Assembly: GCA_947502835.1 (NCBI GenBank)
Contig: CANNBJ010000003.1
Coordinates: 310,001 to 374,000 of the forward strand
DNA: 64,000 nt
Reading direction: 5' to 3'
From: Bdellovibrionales bacterium
GTDB lineage: Bacteria; Bdellovibrionota; UBA1018; CAIMNF01
Part shown: positions 32,942 through 42,120 of the stretch, in pieces
Position numbering within the stretch: the stretch's first letter is position 1
Layout of the letters: every line of letters starts with the position of its first letter
Program-made: the position numbers and the translations under genes
The notes under the pieces: generated by a model
Told to the model about the DNA's origin: nothing
Database searches by the model: none
What the model saw: the letters and a program-made list of their open reading frames with translations, nothing else

Positions 32942-35464
32942 GTGGCCAAAAAAGGAATCAGCACCGAGCTTGTCACCATTGGAGTCACCGCGATTGGAGT
33001 CTTTCTTTGGATCGCAATTTTTACGTATCACTCCCAGGATTCGTCATTTTTCACCCAGAGCACGGAAGTTTCGCTCAACGCGTGCGGCAAGGTCGGAGCC
33101 TATCTGTCCTCGCTTCTTTTACAGTTTTTTGGCCTGGGAGCCTTTCTTGTTCCCGTCGGATTCCTCTTTGTGGCCTCCCACCTTCACTCCAAGGAGTCAT
33201 TCGGAAAGGCATTGTTTTCGCTTGCGGGAGTGAGCTTCAGCGCCATTGCATTGACAGTATTTCTCTCGCTCCATTGGCAAGGGTGGGGCTGGTCTGAAAC
33301 CCGCTTTTTAACGGGGGGCTTGTTCGGCGCCTGGCTCTCGGTGCCCCTTGAATCGTATCTGAACCGCACGGGTGCTTCCATTGTTTCCCTTTCCCTGTTT
33401 TTGGCGGCGCTCGTCATTTCAACCCCGATCGGGGTGGCCCAAGTCCTCTCGGGCATGATTCGGGCTGGCGGCATCCTCGCCTATCGGTTCGGAAGGCTTG
33501 CCATGACCTATCTTGCCTATTATTCGGCCATCGGTCTCAATCAACTGGCGCAATTTATCGGAATCCAGGCACGCAAAAGTTTTGATCAGATCCGTGAGCG
33601 CGCCGAAGCCTACCGATTGGCACGAATTGAAGCCAAATCCGGAATTGAAATCACCTCTGATGCGGGTGCCTCCGGAAAAACCGAGGCTTCCATCATTCAG
33701 GCCGGAAGTGACGATTCCTCACCCGATCCCCTGAGTGAACAAGTCACAGAGAAAACCCGTAAGGCAAAAGCCGCGAGCGGGGCTGGAAATGAAGAGACGC
33801 AGGCTGATGAGCCTGAAAAAACGGTGATCTCGGTCGAGGCACTCCGCAAGCAAAAAGATTTCTTCGAGGCACCTCCTGTGATCGAGAAGGCCGCAAGTGC
33901 ACCCGAAGTGGTGAAGCCCAAATTCAAAATCGACAAGAAGCGCGGCAAATGGAAACTCCCTTCGATCGATTTCCTGCGCAAGATCACCCGGATTGAAACC
34001 GCAATCGATCGCGATCGTCTGGAGGCCCGTGCCTCGATCCTGACCGACAAACTCGGTGAGTTCGGCATTGATGGAACCGTGACCGCCATGCGGGTTGGTC
34101 CCGTGATCACGCTTTATGAATTCAAGCCGGGCCCGGGAATCAAAGTTTCGCGGATCGCGGGACTGGTGGATGACCTCTCCATGGCGCTCTCGTCAAAGTC
34201 GGTGCGGATTCTTGCGCCACTGCCCGGAAAAGCTGTGGTCGGGATCGAAATTCCTTCTGAAAACCGCGAGCAGGTGCTCTTGCGTGAGTTTCTTCAGACT
34301 GGAGAATTCCAGAATCCAAAGTACCAGCTGCCTGTGGTGATGGGAAAAGACATCGGCGGCCAGTCGATCTTCGCCGATCTTGCGAAAATGCCGCATCTCC
34401 TCGTTTCCGGACAAACCGGTTCCGGAAAATCGGTGTTCATGAACGGGCTCATTTGCTCGCTTCTCTACAGGTTCACGCCCGAGGAACTCCGGATGATTCT
34501 GGTCGATCCGAAGTTCATTGAATTCAGCTTCTATCATGACATTCCCCATCTTCTTCTTCCGGTCGTGGATGATCCGAAAAACGCATCCAGCGCACTCAAG
34601 TGGGCGGTTCGCGAAATGGAACGCAGGTACCGGATTCTTGAGGCCGCCGGAGTGAAGAACCTCCAAGGGTACAACGAAGTGGTGGATGCGAACGGTGCGG
34701 AGGCGATGGCGCAAAAGCTTCAGGCAGAAGCCCAGGCGCAAGAGGAATCTGGCGGATTGCTTACCGGTGGTGACTGGATCGAGGCTTTTGAGAAGGACGA
34801 ATCCGGCAACCCTATGATCGGAAAACTCCCCTACATTGTGATCATCATCGATGAGCTTGCCGACCTCATGATGACGGTCAAAAAAGATGTGGAAGGATCG
34901 ATTGCCCGGATCGCGCAAAAGGCGCGTGCCGCGGGAATTCATCTCGTGATCGCAACCCAGCGTCCTTCGACCGATGTGATCACGGGTCTCATCAAGGCGA
35001 ACATGCCGACCCGAGTTTCATTCTCTCTCTCTTCCCAAATCGATTCGCGGACCATCCTTGATCGTCCCGGGGCTGAGCGTTTGCTCGGTCAGGGGGATAT
35101 GCTTTTCATTCCACCCGGTCAGAGCGACCTTACGCGTCTTCAAGGTGCGTTCATTGACGACAATGAACTCAACACCATCACGAACTTCCTTCGTGACCAG
35201 GGCAAGCCGCAGTACCGCAATGAAATCCTGATTGATCCCGATGAGGCTGCGATGAGTGAGGGAGATGGTGCCGAGGATGAGGATCCCCTGTTTGAGGAGG
35301 CGCTCCTGATTGTCAGGAATTCGAAGAGTGCGTCTGCGAGTTTCTTGCAACGGAGGCTCCAGATCGGGTACAACCGGGCTGCTCGCCTCATCGAGACGAT
35401 GGAGTCACGGGGAATCGTGGGTCCCGCCGACGGAGCAAAGCCCCGGGAGATCCTGCTCCCCTGA
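32942..35464 (+). CDS. ftsK: FtsK/SpoIIIE-type DNA translocase
   Basis: Septum-located DNA pump that segregates chromosome termini during division. The start is the GTG at 32942, because a perfect AGGAGG lies 6 bases before it; the ORF-track start is 44 codons too long. The 840-residue protein has four predicted N-terminal membrane helices, a variable acidic linker, the alpha/beta translocase domain with Walker A SGQTGSGKSVFMNGL and Walker B IVIIIDELADLMM, and a C-terminal gamma winged-helix domain (RLQIGYNRAARLIETMESRG) that reads KOPS sequences. The linker is short compared with E. coli FtsK. It is divergent from ileS, with about 95 bases between starts. Confidence 0.95.
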   Translation: MAKKGISTELVTIGVTAIGVFLWIAIFTYHSQDSSFFTQSTEVSLNACGKVGAYLSSLLLQFFGLGAFLVPVGFLFVASHLHSKESFGKALFSLAGVSFSAIALTVFLSLHWQGWGWSETRFLTGGLFGAWLSVPLESYLNRTGASIVSLSLFLAALVISTPIGVAQVLSGMIRAGGILAYRFGRLAMTYLAYYSAIGLNQLAQFIGIQARKSFDQIRERAEAYRLARIEAKSGIEITSDAGASGKTEASIIQAGSDDSSPDPLSEQVTEKTRKAKAASGAGNEETQADEPEKTVISVEALRKQKDFFEAPPVIEKAASAPEVVKPKFKIDKKRGKWKLPSIDFLRKITRIETAIDRDRLEARASILTDKLGEFGIDGTVTAMRVGPVITLYEFKPGPGIKVSRIAGLVDDLSMALSSKSVRILAPLPGKAVVGIEIPSENREQVLLREFLQTGEFQNPKYQLPVVMGKDIGGQSIFADLAKMPHLLVSGQTGSGKSVFMNGLICSLLYRFTPEELRMILVDPKFIEFSFYHDIPHLLLPVVDDPKNASSALKWAVREMERRYRILEAAGVKNLQGYNEVVDANGAEAMAQKLQAEAQAQEESGGLLTGGDWIEAFEKDESGNPMIGKLPYIVIIIDELADLMMTVKKDVEGSIARIAQKARAAGIHLVIATQRPSTDVITGLIKANMPTRVSFSLSSQIDSRTILDRPGAERLLGQGDMLFIPPGQSDLTRLQGAFIDDNELNTITNFLRDQGKPQYRNEILIDPDEAAMSEGDGAEDEDPLFEEALLIVRNSKSASASFLQRRLQIGYNRAARLIETMESRGIVGPADGAKPREILLP

Positions 35465-35474
35465 AGGAGTTTGT

Positions 35475-35795
35475 TTGATCACGGTTTTCGCCATTCTGAT
35501 TTTTTTCGGATTCCCGGCTCAGGCGGAGGAGCCTCCTGCGGCGGTTCCCGTGCAAACACCTGCTACAGCGCCCGTCTTGTCGCCTGCCTCCGAGGAGTAT
35601 GAGATCGATTACGAGGAGGAGGTCGCGCCCTCCGAAGAGGCGCCACCGCCGAAACGCCCTGTGATCCGGAGCCAAGGCAACAGCACCGCAGTGCAAGGAT
35701 CCCGCGCAAAGGATCGCTTCACGCCGATTCTCAAGTCCGAAACCAAGAGTGTGTATAAAAAAGGGGGCAAGCAGCTCGATGTGGACCCGGATTGA
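35475..35795 (+). CDS. Small secreted acidic, Pro-rich protein
   Basis: Unrecognised 106-residue protein. The ORF track begins far upstream inside ftsK; the real start is likely the TTG at 35475, since AAGGAG lies 5 bases before it and a signal peptide follows (MITVFAILIFFGFPAQA). The mature part is Pro/Glu/Ala-rich, with YEIDYEEEVAPSEEAPP, then a basic tail (KSVYKKGGKQLDVDPD). It sits 10 bases after ftsK and overlaps the next gene by 17 bases, so it is translated within that operon. No domain is recognisable; it may be a periplasmic linker or partner of an envelope complex. Confidence 0.6.
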   Translation: MITVFAILIFFGFPAQAEEPPAAVPVQTPATAPVLSPASEEYEIDYEEEVAPSEEAPPPKRPVIRSQGNSTAVQGSRAKDRFTPILKSETKSVYKKGGKQLDVDPD

Positions 35796-37059
35796 TCGGA
35801 ACCTGAATGTGCCTCCTTCCGTTCGTATGGTCTTGAACACCTTGTATGATGGCGGATTCGAGGCCTATCTTGTGGGCGGCTGTGTTCGGGACTTTCTCTT
35901 GCAACGCGAGGTGAAGGACTATGACATTGCCACGAGTGCAAAACCGGATGAGGTTCAAAGGCTTTTTCCGAAAACAGTCGAGACCGGGAAGGCCTTCGGG
36001 GTGATCAAGGTGATCACCGAGGATCATCGGGAACATGAAGTGGCAACCTTCCGGAAAGATGGTCCGTACGGGGACCATCGTCGTCCGTCCCGGGTCGAAT
36101 TCGGAGATGTCCAGGCGGACGGGGCGAGGCGGGATTTCACGATAAATGCATTGTATTTTGACCTGAAGACCAATCGGGTTCTTGATTTGTTCGGGGGAAT
36201 CGAGGACCTCCGTGACAAGGTGATTCGTGCCATTGGCGATCCGGACGCCCGGTTCCGGGAGGACGCACTCAGGTTGCTTCGGGCGGTCAGATTTTCCTCG
36301 CGATTCCATTTCACGATCGAAGAACAGACCAGGGTTGCGATTTTGAAGAAAGCTCCCCTCATCAGGAAAATCTCGATGGAACGGGTCCGGGATGAACTCG
36401 AGAAAATGATCACCCATGCCTCCGCACGGGCTGCAATCAAGGAGCTCGATGATTTGGGGCTCTTGGAAAATGTCATGCCCGAAATCTCGGTTGCAAAGCT
36501 CGGACAACGCAAAGTCTGGGACCAGACACTCAGGGTTCTCTCCGTGCTGGGGAAGTATCATCCGGTGGAACCGAAAGCCTTTTATTGGGGTTTATTCCTC
36601 CTTCCCGCACTCCGCCTGCTCCCGATTGAAAAACGGGATGCCGAGGTCCGGAAAATCGCGGCACGATTGAAGCTCTCCTCGGACTGCACCGGCCAAATGG
36701 CGTATCTCGTTCGCGAGACTCCGAAATTCAGGGATGCGTTTTCGATGCGGGAGGCAACCCTGCTTCGGTGGATGAAGGATCCGGATTTTGAGTTGCTGGT
36801 GCGGTTTCACGGGCTTGATGCGATTTCCTACGACGGGAACCTCGCGGGCTTGGAATTCGTTCGCGCGATCTATCCGGAGGCGAAGCGCAGGCTTGAAATG
36901 AAGCCTCTCGTGACAGGCGATGATCTGGTCCGGCTTGGATTGACCCCGGGGCCGAAGTTCACCGAAATCCTCCGGACGATCGAAGATCTTGCACTGGAGG
37001 GGACTCTCACGACCCCCGAGGAGGCCTTGAACCATGTCCTCACGCATTTTGTCGTTTGA
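35779..37059 (+). CDS. CCA-adding enzyme / poly(A) polymerase family protein
   Basis: Class II nucleotidyltransferase of 426 residues that adds CCA to tRNA 3' ends or polyadenylates RNA. The head domain has LVGGCVRDFLLQREVKDYDIAT with the metal-binding DxD, and DGARRDFTINALYFDL, plus the family element RFREDALRLLRAVRFSSRF. The single-gene member could be the sole CCA enzyme or PcnB; sequence alone does not separate them reliably. I use the ATG at 35779, preceded by AAGGGGG. It overlaps the preceding small secreted gene by 17 bases. The NFACT gene lies tail to tail, 5 bases away. Confidence 0.9.
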   Translation: MWTRIDRNLNVPPSVRMVLNTLYDGGFEAYLVGGCVRDFLLQREVKDYDIATSAKPDEVQRLFPKTVETGKAFGVIKVITEDHREHEVATFRKDGPYGDHRRPSRVEFGDVQADGARRDFTINALYFDLKTNRVLDLFGGIEDLRDKVIRAIGDPDARFREDALRLLRAVRFSSRFHFTIEEQTRVAILKKAPLIRKISMERVRDELEKMITHASARAAIKELDDLGLLENVMPEISVAKLGQRKVWDQTLRVLSVLGKYHPVEPKAFYWGLFLLPALRLLPIEKRDAEVRKIAARLKLSSDCTGQMAYLVRETPKFRDAFSMREATLLRWMKDPDFELLVRFHGLDAISYDGNLAGLEFVRAIYPEAKRRLEMKPLVTGDDLVRLGLTPGPKFTEILRTIEDLALEGTLTTPEEALNHVLTHFVV

Positions 37060-37064
37060 TCGAC

Positions 37065-38540
37065 TCATTCAAGCGCGGCTTGGAGCCGTTTGATCCGCTC
37101 CTCTTCCAGAACAATCGAGAGGGTTTTGTTGCCTGAGTAGGACACCTCGGTGTGGTTCTTTATTTTTTTCACATTCTTCCGGAACGTATAATCCACATCG
37201 GTTTTTCCCCAATCCTTTCCTCCACTGTGAAGGATGCAAAGGTGGGCTGCATCAAGCAGGGTCTCAAGCGATGCAGTTCGTTTGGGGGGCAGGAGAATCA
37301 CCGTATGGGATCCGGGGCGGCCCCGCACATGCAGCCACAGATCGTTTCCTTTGGCGATTGTAAAGGTAAGGAGCAGATTTTCCTCCCGGTTTCTTCCTGC
37401 GAGAATCACCAGACCCTCGCGCGAACGATAGGTTCGACCGGTGAAGTTTGCGATCTTCCGGTCGAGTTTTCCCGGCGCACTCTGACTCCGTGGTCCACTG
37501 ATCCCGAGTTTTCCTTCGATCGCTTCGATCTCAGAGAGTTTTGCGGCGCTCTGAAGCGCCGAGGACTGGAGCTTCAAGCTTTCCCCGTCCTTTTCGAGGG
37601 TCATGATCCGCTCCAGGGTCTCTGAGAGCCGTTTCCTCTTTCGTTTCTCCTGATGGAAATAACGATTGAGTTGATCCTTCGGTCCCAGTTTTGGATCCGA
37701 GGGCAACCTGCAGATTTCCCCTGTCTCCGGATCTTCGAGTTCATAGATTCCGTGAGCGGGAATCGGACTCTCGTGGAGATGACTCTGGAGGATCTTGCCG
37801 TAGCGTCCCCAGTTTTCCTCCTCCTCGGTGGCCTTCTGCTGGATTCGAAGAGAACGGATTTTTTGCTCGAGGGTCAGCAACTTCCCTGCAATGAACTTTG
37901 ATGCACGTTCAAACCGGAGACGGAGAAAGGTTTCATCCTCTGCGGTTCGCCAAATTTCGGCGTAGCGCTCCAGGGAGGAAAGCCACTCCGGACGAAAGGG
38001 GATCTTCGCAATTTCATTCTCTTCCAGGGTTCGCCCCGAGTGGGGCAGTGTTTGGACTTTCGGGTCAGTGGAGTGCAATCGCCCCGGCGAATCCGGGCTC
38101 AGGATGCCCAAGGGTTTGCCCGGGATCAGGAGAAGGGAAAGCGTGAAATCGGAGGAGCCCTGAAATCCGAGCACAAGCACACGGTCTTTCGGGACCTGAC
38201 GAACCTCGCGGATTTTTGTCCCGGGAAGGTGTTTTGAGAGCGCAAGTTCAAATCCGGACTTCGGAGCGGTGGCCGCGGGCCTCAGTGTCTGTGCGGGAAG
38301 TGTCAGAACCCCGCACTCTCCGGAACGAAGGGAAACGTAAAGCTGTCTTGAAGCGTTCCTCAGGTGCAGGTCGAGTACGAAAGTTCTTTTGCAAAAGCCG
38401 TCGGGATGCAAGGGGAGTGCGGGAATGAACACCCGTTCCACTCGCGCCCCCTGAAGCGCAGCATGCAGAAGAGAGCTGTGGAGTTCGAGATCCCGGAAGC
38501 TCAAGACGGGAATGCGGGGCGCTGTTTCAATGAACTTCAT
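37065..38540 (-). CDS. NFACT family protein (Rqc2/RqcH-like)
   Basis: Member of the NFACT-N plus DUF814 (NFACT-R) family, which includes bacterial RqcH/FbpA and eukaryotic Rqc2. These act on stalled 50S subunits and add Ala tails to the nascent chain. The 491-residue protein has the N-terminal NFACT-N domain, a central coiled coil (KFIAGKLLTLEQKIRSLRIQ onwards) and a C-terminal NFACT-R domain with NDLWLHVRGRPGSHTVI and VDYTFRKNVKKIKN. The family's catalytic-like NFACT-N residues cannot be checked by eye. Classical FbpA-type members are longer (about 570), so the middle is shorter here. It is divergent from aminopeptidase P with 58 bases between starts. Confidence 0.85.
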   Translation of the reverse strand: MKFIETAPRIPVLSFRDLELHSSLLHAALQGARVERVFIPALPLHPDGFCKRTFVLDLHLRNASRQLYVSLRSGECGVLTLPAQTLRPAATAPKSGFELALSKHLPGTKIREVRQVPKDRVLVLGFQGSSDFTLSLLLIPGKPLGILSPDSPGRLHSTDPKVQTLPHSGRTLEENEIAKIPFRPEWLSSLERYAEIWRTAEDETFLRLRFERASKFIAGKLLTLEQKIRSLRIQQKATEEEENWGRYGKILQSHLHESPIPAHGIYELEDPETGEICRLPSDPKLGPKDQLNRYFHQEKRKRKRLSETLERIMTLEKDGESLKLQSSALQSAAKLSEIEAIEGKLGISGPRSQSAPGKLDRKIANFTGRTYRSREGLVILAGRNREENLLLTFTIAKGNDLWLHVRGRPGSHTVILLPPKRTASLETLLDAAHLCILHSGGKDWGKTDVDYTFRKNVKKIKNHTEVSYSGNKTLSIVLEEERIKRLQAALE

Positions 38541-38598
38541 CTAAATCCTCGCTGCGGCCTGATTTGGCAAATACCCGAAAAAAAGGTAGTCTGAGGCC

Positions 38599-40443
38599 AT
38601 GGATTTGAAATACGACTTTGCCCCTTCTGCCGCAAGCACTGTTGCGTCGGGAATTCCCGTTGCCCTCGAGCGCCTGGAGGGGCTTCTGGCCGGGGTGGAT
38701 GCATTGGTGCTCACCTCAAAGGATCCCTTTTTGTCCGAGTACGTTCCCCGTGAGAACAATCCCCGATTCGGGGCCACCCGGTTTTCGGGGTCCGTCGGTG
38801 ATGCCGTTTACTTTACACAGGAATTCCGGAAGTCCAGACCGGGCTTGAAGCCGCTCATGTTGTTTGTGGACGGACGCTACCACCTCCAAGCAGATCAGGA
38901 GACGGACCCGAGCTTCGTCGAGGTGGTCAAGCTTGATGTTGAGCCCAACATCGAGGCGGGGGTTCAAAAGGCTTTGGTTTCTACCGGTGCCCGGAAGGTG
39001 GCCCTTGATTTTGAGCGAACCTCTCTTGCCGCTTTGGACAGGTATCGCGTGACCATGAAACAACTCTCCGGTGAATTGATCCCGGTGGAAGGATCCGGAA
39101 TTCTTCGGGCGCTGGGATTGACCGGATGGAGCACGGATCGCCCCGTGTTTTCCTTGGCCGAAATTCACACCGGGAGAACGCTTGCAAAAAACCTTCGGGC
39201 GCTCTCCCTTGCCATGCATGAGAAGACCGGGGACACCGAATCCCTTCACCTCACGGTGGCAACCGATGATGCTGCATTCTTGCTGAATGCCAGGGCGTAT
39301 CACCTGCCTCATCTCGCCTCGATGCTTGCCTATACGTTCCTCTACAAAAACGAGTGCATTTTGTTTTTGCCGGAGTGTTCCGGCAGTGCTCCCGTGGAGC
39401 TCGATCCTTCCCAGTTCGGGGAGTTCAGGGTCACCGTGATCCGGAACTCCATTCCGGAGCTGAAGCGTGAGCTCTCCAGGTTCAATGTGAAATCGATCTT
39501 TTTCCACTCAGCAACCGTGAATGGATTGCTGCCCACTCTTGCCTCCGGCCTTTTTCCCGACGCTCGGGTCTATCCCGATTTCAATTGGGTCCTCAAGACC
39601 CGGACCCGGAAAACCCCCGAGGAGATGGGTTCCATCCGCGCCTCATTTCTCAAGAGCTCCCGTGCGATTGCCCGAACCCTGCGCTTCGGGAAAAAAGAGA
39701 GTCAAGTTCGAAAGGTGTCCGAGTTGGAGTTGGCCCGTTTCCTGAAGCAGGCCTACGCAGAGGAAGGCGCGGTTGCTCTTTCGTTCAGTACGATTTCGGG
39801 AGCAGGTGGAAACAGTGCCATTGTCCATTACAGCACCCCCTCGGCGGACCATTGTTTTGACCCGGGGAAACTTGCGCTTCTCGATTCCGGTGCGTACTAC
39901 GAAAACGGTTTTTGCACAGATTGCACCCGCGGATTTTTCGCAGGCGGAGCGGATTCCGGGGTGAAACCAGAGGCATGGCAGGTTGAAATCTACACGGCCA
40001 CGTTGAAGAGTGCGATTCAGCCCTTTCTCACCGGTGTTGACGCCGCTTGGAGCGGGCGGGAAGTGGATTCCTGGATCCGGTCCAAGGTGAAGGAGGCGGG
40101 CTACGACTACCTCCACGGAACAGGGCATGGAATCGGGATCCATGTCCACGAGGAGGGGATCCGCCTTTCCACGATGTCGATCTATCCTCAATCGGACTAC
40201 GCGTGCGTAAGTGTCGAGCCTGGAATTTACCTGAAAGACAAGGGAGGCGTCAGGGTTGAGAACGTGGCGCTCCTGATTCCGGAAGGTTCGAAACGGTATC
40301 GCTACGAGAATGTGGTGTTTGTCGGGTACGATTGGGATCTGATCGATGCTTCCCGGCTGACTCCCGAGGAGAAGGACTATCTCAAGGGGTATGAGGAGAA
40401 ATGCCGTGAGCTCGGAACAACCCTCACCCCGTGCCCGCTCTGA
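38599..40443 (+). CDS. Xaa-Pro aminopeptidase (M24 family)
   Basis: Aminopeptidase P-type enzyme of 614 residues, a length typical of the three-domain form. The M24 metal ligands are visible: Asp in LLDSGAYYENGFCTDCTRGF (both Asp), His in GTGHGIGIHVHEEG, and Glu in VSVEPGIYLKDKG and GVRVENVAL. Two N-terminal creatinase-like domains precede the catalytic part. The usual reaction is removal of an N-terminal residue that precedes proline, with two Mn/Co ions. There is no signal peptide, so it is cytoplasmic. A small membrane protein gene follows after 9 bases. Confidence 0.93.
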   Translation: MDLKYDFAPSAASTVASGIPVALERLEGLLAGVDALVLTSKDPFLSEYVPRENNPRFGATRFSGSVGDAVYFTQEFRKSRPGLKPLMLFVDGRYHLQADQETDPSFVEVVKLDVEPNIEAGVQKALVSTGARKVALDFERTSLAALDRYRVTMKQLSGELIPVEGSGILRALGLTGWSTDRPVFSLAEIHTGRTLAKNLRALSLAMHEKTGDTESLHLTVATDDAAFLLNARAYHLPHLASMLAYTFLYKNECILFLPECSGSAPVELDPSQFGEFRVTVIRNSIPELKRELSRFNVKSIFFHSATVNGLLPTLASGLFPDARVYPDFNWVLKTRTRKTPEEMGSIRASFLKSSRAIARTLRFGKKESQVRKVSELELARFLKQAYAEEGAVALSFSTISGAGGNSAIVHYSTPSADHCFDPGKLALLDSGAYYENGFCTDCTRGFFAGGADSGVKPEAWQVEIYTATLKSAIQPFLTGVDAAWSGREVDSWIRSKVKEAGYDYLHGTGHGIGIHVHEEGIRLSTMSIYPQSDYACVSVEPGIYLKDKGGVRVENVALLIPEGSKRYRYENVVFVGYDWDLIDASRLTPEEKDYLKGYEEKCRELGTTLTPCPL

Positions 40444-40452
40444 GGATTTTGC

Positions 40453-40704
40453 ATGAATTGGAATGAAACCCCTCGAAAAGTAGATGCATCCGAAGTGGAG
40501 ATTCTGGACTCGCGCGGAAAGACGATCGGGAATGAGGAGCGTAGGAGCGGCATCAAGGTGTTCAAAGCCGGTCCCGCGCTGTTGTTGTTTTTGCCTCTCT
40601 TGATCCCGATCTTCATCCTTGTGTTCTTCTTGGCCGGAATGGGAGCCCTCTTGTTCGGAAAGACGGCTTTCCGTGTGTTTTCGACCGGAATCAGGCGACG
40701 CTGA
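40453..40704 (+). CDS. Small single-span membrane protein
   Basis: Unrecognised 83-residue protein. A GAGGA ribosome binding site lies 6 bases before the ATG and it follows aminopeptidase P by 9 bases. It has a charged N-terminal half (DASEVEILDSRGKTIGNEER) and one long hydrophobic stretch (LLLFLPLLIPIFILVFFLAGMGALLF), then a basic tail (STGIRRR). That layout suggests a membrane-anchored accessory protein. No family assigned. Confidence 0.6.
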   Translation: MNWNETPRKVDASEVEILDSRGKTIGNEERRSGIKVFKAGPALLLFLPLLIPIFILVFFLAGMGALLFGKTAFRVFSTGIRRR

Positions 40705-40728
40705 GGCGGCTTGCCGCGAAGGGAATTT

Positions 40729-42120
40729 ATGCAAACGTTGAAAAAAATCCGTCTCCGTTCCAAAGAGGAGCGTCGTTTTCGCTCGGGCCATCCTTGGGTG
40801 TTTTCAAACGAACTGCAGGAATCCCCGAAAGGGCTCTTGATGGGTGAGGTGGTTGAACTCCACGATTCCGGAGGAGGGTTTCTTGCCTACGGGTTCGGGA
40901 ATCCCCATTCCCTCATCAGTTTTCGCGAACTCAGTCGTGATCGGGATTCCGGTTTTTTTTCCGAAGGACGCGTGAGTGTCGATTTTTTCAGGGATCGTTT
41001 CGCACGGGCGCGTGCGTTCCGGAAAAGCTGGTTTTCACCCGATCAAAGTCATCGCATGATTTACGGGGAGTCGGACGGACTCTCCGGGTTGATCCTGGAT
41101 CGGTTTTGCGGGGAGAAGATGGTGGTCGATGTGATTCAGCCGCACTCCGCCGGGATGGATCTCCATTTGGACTCCATCATGAAGGCTCTTGGTGAACCGC
41201 AAGACCGGACGGGTTCGATTCCGGAAAAAATGCAACACTATGCAGTCTTGCGCAGGGATGCTTCTTCACGTGAGAAAGAGGGGATTGATCGTTTGCCCGT
41301 GGTCGTGATGGATCTCCGGAGTAAAACCGAGGTGCGCGATCCGGAGTTCCTCCGGAACTTCCGTTTTTGCGTGTCGGGGATCATGGGGTCCTCGATTTTC
41401 CTTTCTGCCGACTTGATCTCGGGGCAGAAGACCGGGTTTTTCTTCGATCAGCTCCAGAACATCCGCTTGCTCGAAACCCTTGTTCTCCGGAAAATCCGCA
41501 ATGACCGCGGATTCCTCACCGCCAGAGTCCCCGGGGATTCGAGGCCATTCCGGGTTCTCGATCTTTGCTCCTACGTGGGGCAGTGGAGTGTTCACCTTCT
41601 GCAGACCCTGCAGGAGCGCGAGGTTCTGCCCGCCGAGTTCACCTGTGTGGATGCGTCCGCACCCGCCTTGGAGTTCGCGAAATCCAACCTGGATGCGCAG
41701 TCGAGGGCTTCGGGAACCGAGGACCGTGTACGGATCCACATCCTGAAAGCGGATGTTCTGGAAAGCCTCCCGGGCATTTCAGAGAAGGGATATGACATCG
41801 TGATTGCGGATCCTCCGGCTTTCATCAAGAACCGCAAGAGTCTTCCCCAGGGCAAGCAGGCCTATGTTCAGTTGTTCCAGACAGCGATACAAAAAACGGC
41901 ACCGGGAGGCCTGGTGGTGTGTTGTTCGTGCTCACAAATCCTGAGCCCCGAGGATTTCACCGAGGTCCTTTCCAAAGCGAGCCGGCGCTCCGGGAGAAGG
42001 GTGAGATGGCTTGCCCAGGGATCCCCCTCCTTTGATCATTTCACCCGTTCCACATTCCAGGAGGGTCACTATTTGAAATGCATGATCGGGCAGGTGGACG
42101 AAGTCGGAGCTGCCGATTAG
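40729..42120 (+). CDS. Class I SAM-dependent rRNA methyltransferase (RlmI/RlmK family)
   Basis: Predicted 23S rRNA cytosine-C5 methyltransferase of about 463 residues in the RlmI (YccW) group. It has an N-terminal PUA-like domain (HPWVFSNELQESPKG), the EEHD-type linker with GESDGLSGLILDRF, and a C-terminal Rossmann methyltransferase domain with SAM motif VLDLCSYVGQWSVHLLQ and the motif IV stretch IVIADPPAFIKNRKS; the late Cys-rich LVVCCSCSQIL fits the catalytic/structural Cys loop of this family. The start at 40729 is preceded by GAAGGGAA. Exact rRNA position is not determined. It ends convergent with the LysM gene with a 4-base overlap. Confidence 0.88.
   Translation: MQTLKKIRLRSKEERRFRSGHPWVFSNELQESPKGLLMGEVVELHDSGGGFLAYGFGNPHSLISFRELSRDRDSGFFSEGRVSVDFFRDRFARARAFRKSWFSPDQSHRMIYGESDGLSGLILDRFCGEKMVVDVIQPHSAGMDLHLDSIMKALGEPQDRTGSIPEKMQHYAVLRRDASSREKEGIDRLPVVVMDLRSKTEVRDPEFLRNFRFCVSGIMGSSIFLSADLISGQKTGFFFDQLQNIRLLETLVLRKIRNDRGFLTARVPGDSRPFRVLDLCSYVGQWSVHLLQTLQEREVLPAEFTCVDASAPALEFAKSNLDAQSRASGTEDRVRIHILKADVLESLPGISEKGYDIVIADPPAFIKNRKSLPQGKQAYVQLFQTAIQKTAPGGLVVCCSCSQILSPEDFTEVLSKASRRSGRRVRWLAQGSPSFDHFTRSTFQEGHYLKCMIGQVDEVGAAD

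Noticed and set aside
35731-36561. 276-codon minus-strand frame over the CCA-enzyme gene
   Set aside because: Shadow of a well-supported nucleotidyltransferase gene.
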